Below, one piece after another: positions 62,091 to 64,000 of a stretch of 64,000 nucleotides of DNA. Origin of the DNA: an uncultured Chryseobacterium sp. (lineage in GTDB: Bacteria; Bacteroidota; Bacteroidia; Flavobacteriales; Weeksellaceae); NCBI GenBank assembly GCA_913776245.1, contig CAJYLO010000007.1, positions 1 through 64,000 of the forward strand, read 5' to 3'. The number at the start of each line of letters is the position of its first letter. Within the stretch, counting starts at the first letter, position 1. Under the pieces are notes generated by a model. It searched no databases. It saw only the letters and a list, made by a program, of their open reading frames with translations, and had not been told where the DNA came from. Made by a program: the position numbers and the translations under genes.

Positions 62091-62110
62091 TAACCACAAC
62101 AGTCACAAAA
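62091..62110 (+). repeat. Dispersed ACCACAAAAG-type repeat, copy 3
   Basis: TAACCACAACAGTCACAAAA, a diverged copy of 16942-16963 and 42411-42431, between the exporter and the adenosyltransferase. Confidence 0.35.
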
Positions 62111-62226
62111 TAAACATTTTAGCTTGATTAACTAAAGTGAACTTTGTTTTCAATATTGATATATTTCTGAAGTGACTAAAGTGTTTAAATAAAAACCTTA
62201 CTTTTAAACTTTCGAAAAAAGTAGCA

Positions 62227-62799
62227 ATGAAAATATATACCAAAACCGGCGACAAAGGTGAAACCGGACTTTACGGCGGAACCAGGATTTCCAAAGCCAG
62301 CGCAAGAGTAGAATCTTATGGCAATATTGATGAACTCAATGCTTCGATTGGTGTTGCAAAATCTCATATTGATGATGAAACCGTAATCAATCAGCTCAAA
62401 AAGATCCAGTTTGATTTATTTACAGTTGGTTCAGAAGCCTCGACGCCAATTGATAAATTGTTTTTGGCTAATGGAAAAGCGAGATTGCCACTCGTTATTT
62501 CCGATAAAGAAATAGAAGAATTGGAAACCTGGATGGATGAAATGGAGGAGAAAGTAGAGCCTTTGCAATATTTCATTTTGCCGGGCGGTGGAAAAGCGGC
62601 GACGTTTCTTCACGTCGCCAGAACGGTTTGCAGACGTGCGGAACGTAGTCTGGTTTTCCTCAATCAATCGGAAGAAGTGCGTGCCGACCTCATCAAATAT
62701 CTGAACCGCCTGTCGGATTATCTTTTTGTTTTGGCGAGATATGTCTCAAAACTTCACGGTGAGGCAGAGGAATATTGGAATCCTAATGAAAGAAGTTAG
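62227..62799 (+). CDS. PduO-type cob(I)alamin adenosyltransferase
   Basis: A 190-residue trimeric enzyme forming adenosylcobalamin from ATP and cob(I)alamin. N-terminal KIYTKTGDKGETGLYGGTRI contains the ATP-binding T-G-x(n)-T-G motif, ARVESYGNIDELNASIGVAK follows, and the late tract ARTVCRRAERSLVFLNQ, plus YLNRLSDYLFVLARYVSK, matches the family. It is the only cobalamin gene in the window. No B12 riboswitch is recognised upstream (62029-62226). Confidence 0.93.
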   Translation: MKIYTKTGDKGETGLYGGTRISKASARVESYGNIDELNASIGVAKSHIDDETVINQLKKIQFDLFTVGSEASTPIDKLFLANGKARLPLVISDKEIEELETWMDEMEEKVEPLQYFILPGGGKAATFLHVARTVCRRAERSLVFLNQSEEVRADLIKYLNRLSDYLFVLARYVSKLHGEAEEYWNPNERS

Positions 62800-62818
62800 A
62801 TTGAAATATATTCTATTG

Positions 62819-63481
62819 ATGAATAAATTTTTTCTATTAATTATTTTATTTTGGTCAAATTTTATTTTTTCTCAGAAAATTGAAACAGAAAGTCTTGTGA
62901 ATTGTTTCACAAAAGATTTCCTTCCAAAAGATTTTAAATATTATAATTTATTAGATAAAAGTTTTAGAGCAGATTTTGATGTCTATTATCTGAATGAATC
63001 AATTGAAAATTCAGGACTTAAAATTCCATTTTTCGGAAAAGATGATTTTATAAACTCAAAATCTGAAATTAACTGGAACGATTATAATTTGGAGAAGGCG
63101 CATATTTTTTCAGAGGATAAAATCCACAAATTTAAAAGTGCACTTTATGAATATATTTTAGTTGACAAGAAAATAGGTCAAAAGAAATTTGACAGCATTA
63201 TCAGTAATAAAAAATATAATCAAATTGTAGTAAAGATAAATCCTTATTGGAATGAAGATGAGAAAGTAAAGGAACGCCATAAAGAATTAAAAAATCAAGA
63301 AGATAAGATTGAGAAAGAAAACCGTGATTTTTATTCCATTTCGAGTCCCATTTTTTCTGTAGATAAAAAGTTTGCAATAATTTATTACAGAGATTGTTGT
63401 CATACAAATGGGTATTTGTACATTTATTCAAATAACAATTGGGAAGAATATTTACATTTTTATAGATTAATAAGCAATTGA
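62819..63481 (+). CDS. Secreted protein of unknown function (220 aa)
   Basis: A 220-residue protein with a signal peptide (MNKFFLLIILFWSNFIFSQ). The ATG at 62819 begins just after the adenosyltransferase stop (62799); an earlier frame start would overlap that gene and read through noise. The mature part is charged and ends IFSVDKKFAIIYYRDCCHTNGYLYIY, a pattern seen in small Bacteroidota secreted proteins of unknown role. No recognised motif; the strong AT bias suggests a lineage-specific gene. Confidence 0.7.
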   Translation: MNKFFLLIILFWSNFIFSQKIETESLVNCFTKDFLPKDFKYYNLLDKSFRADFDVYYLNESIENSGLKIPFFGKDDFINSKSEINWNDYNLEKAHIFSEDKIHKFKSALYEYILVDKKIGQKKFDSIISNKKYNQIVVKINPYWNEDEKVKERHKELKNQEDKIEKENRDFYSISSPIFSVDKKFAIIYYRDCCHTNGYLYIYSNNNWEEYLHFYRLISN

Positions 63482-64000
63482 AAAAAGCACTTCTTTTCAT
63501 CAATGGAGATTCTCCTAAAACAATTCCGAATTTGTCAGATTATAAGTTAATCGCTTGTACAGACGGCGCTTTTCACTATTTGAAGCAGCTTAAATTTCCT
63601 TTGGATCAACTGGATTTTATTTCCGGGGATTTTGATTCTCATCAAATTGAGGAAGAAATTATTTACCAAAGTCAGAATTATAATTTCGAAATCATAGAAA
63701 CACCGGATCAAAATAAAACCGATTTTCATAAAGCTCTGGAATTGATCATCGAAAAAGGCTTTGAAAATATCGATGTTTTTGGTGGAAGCGGAGGAGAGCA
63801 GGACCATTTTCTTGGGAATCTGAGCGTGGCTTTCTTTTTTAAAGGAAAAATCAATCTTCGTTTTTTTGATGATTATTCTTCATATTATTTTATTCCAAAA
63901 GATTTTTCAATTTCCGGTGTAAGAGGTAAAATGATTTCGCTAATGCCTTTTCCTGTTGCAAGGAGTATTGAAACAAAAGGTCTGAAATGGCCGCTTTATC
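63478..64000 (+). CDS. Thiamine diphosphokinase (partial, 3' end beyond the window)
   Basis: From TTG at 63478, overlapping the preceding stop as TTGA, the frame reads KKALLFINGDSPKTIPNLSD without a stop to the edge of the window. It then has IACTDGAFHYLKQL, FISGDFDSHQ (Gly-Asp-Phe-Asp-Ser), DQNKTDFHKAL and FGGSGGEQDHFLGNL, the thiamine-pyrophosphokinase signatures for ATP/Mg and thiamine binding. About 174 of roughly 205-215 residues are present. The lack of an ATG explains why it is easily missed. Confidence 0.88.
   Translation, partial: MKKALLFINGDSPKTIPNLSDYKLIACTDGAFHYLKQLKFPLDQLDFISGDFDSHQIEEEIIYQSQNYNFEIIETPDQNKTDFHKALELIIEKGFENIDVFGGSGGEQDHFLGNLSVAFFFKGKINLRFFDDYSSYYFIPKDFSISGVRGKMISLMPFPVARSIETKGLKWPLY

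Noticed and set aside
62029-62226. Cobalamin riboswitch upstream of the adenosyltransferase
   Set aside because: No B12-box-like sequence is visible.

Overview
The window is chromosomal DNA of a flavobacterium (Bacteroidota, Flavobacteriia), most likely Weeksellaceae close to Chryseobacterium/Epilithonimonas. The evidence is low GC, near-absence of Shine-Dalgarno sites, many TAnnTTTG minus-7 promoter boxes (one with an exact TTG-N19-TAnnTTTG spacing, before leuS), a PorZ-like type IX secretion protein, a bacillithiol deacetylase, a DUF3276 protein, POT transporters and a TonB/ExbB/ExbD/ExbD operon. Genus is inferred from gene content and intergenic repeats, not proven.

Layout. 1-5.6 kb: a surface-polysaccharide glycosyltransferase block, AT-rich, with the end of an IS3-family element at the left edge cutting a membrane-protein gene. 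5.6-11 kb (minus): ornithine aminotransferase, then biotin carboxylase/BCCP, L32, DUF177 and PdxA. 11-16.9 kb: riboflavin synthase, orphan histidine kinase, TrmN6-like methylase, FtsE-like ATPase, L34, cupin and Kdo transferase. 17-21.6 kb: an unknown protein, a GT2 enzyme and LeuS. 21.9-27.7 kb: a TonB energy-transduction operon with a PstS-like lipoprotein and a large TPR protein. 27.8-34 kb: BshB1, tRNA-His, an acyltransferase, a PUR-alpha-like protein, an ABC exporter and malate:quinone oxidoreductase. 34-42.4 kb: DapA, a 5'-nucleotidase split over two genes, PorZ, RecO, a GNAT and RecG. 42.5-49 kb: a thioredoxin-like protein and three POT peptide transporters. 49-54.2 kb: a DPP-IV-like S9 peptidase, TrhO carrying an extra C-terminal domain, and 5-formyl-THF cyclo-ligase. 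54.4-56.8 kb: two paralogous Ala-rich small lipoproteins flanking a lipoprotein and a membrane protein with a possible helix-turn-helix N-terminus. 56.8-64 kb: an SpoU methylase, LptB, a DinB protein with a WYL regulator, an ABC exporter, cobalamin adenosyltransferase, a secreted unknown and the start of thiamine diphosphokinase.

Most of the window is ordinary core genome. Envelope functions recur: glycosyltransferases, KdtA, LptB, PorZ, TonB, lipoproteins, and POT transporters with DPP-IV (peptide use). The most unusual non-genic signal is a family of four intergenic elements (about 11.04, 15.09, 18.62 and 52.12 kb). They share an architecture, not a sequence: a closing stem that differs in every copy yet stays paired, an inner AT-rich stem with a one-base bulge, and a conserved AGCGG-type motif. 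The least understood protein locus is the lipoprotein/membrane-regulator cassette at 54.4-56.8 kb. Terminators are unusually easy to see, and many operon boundaries are given from them.
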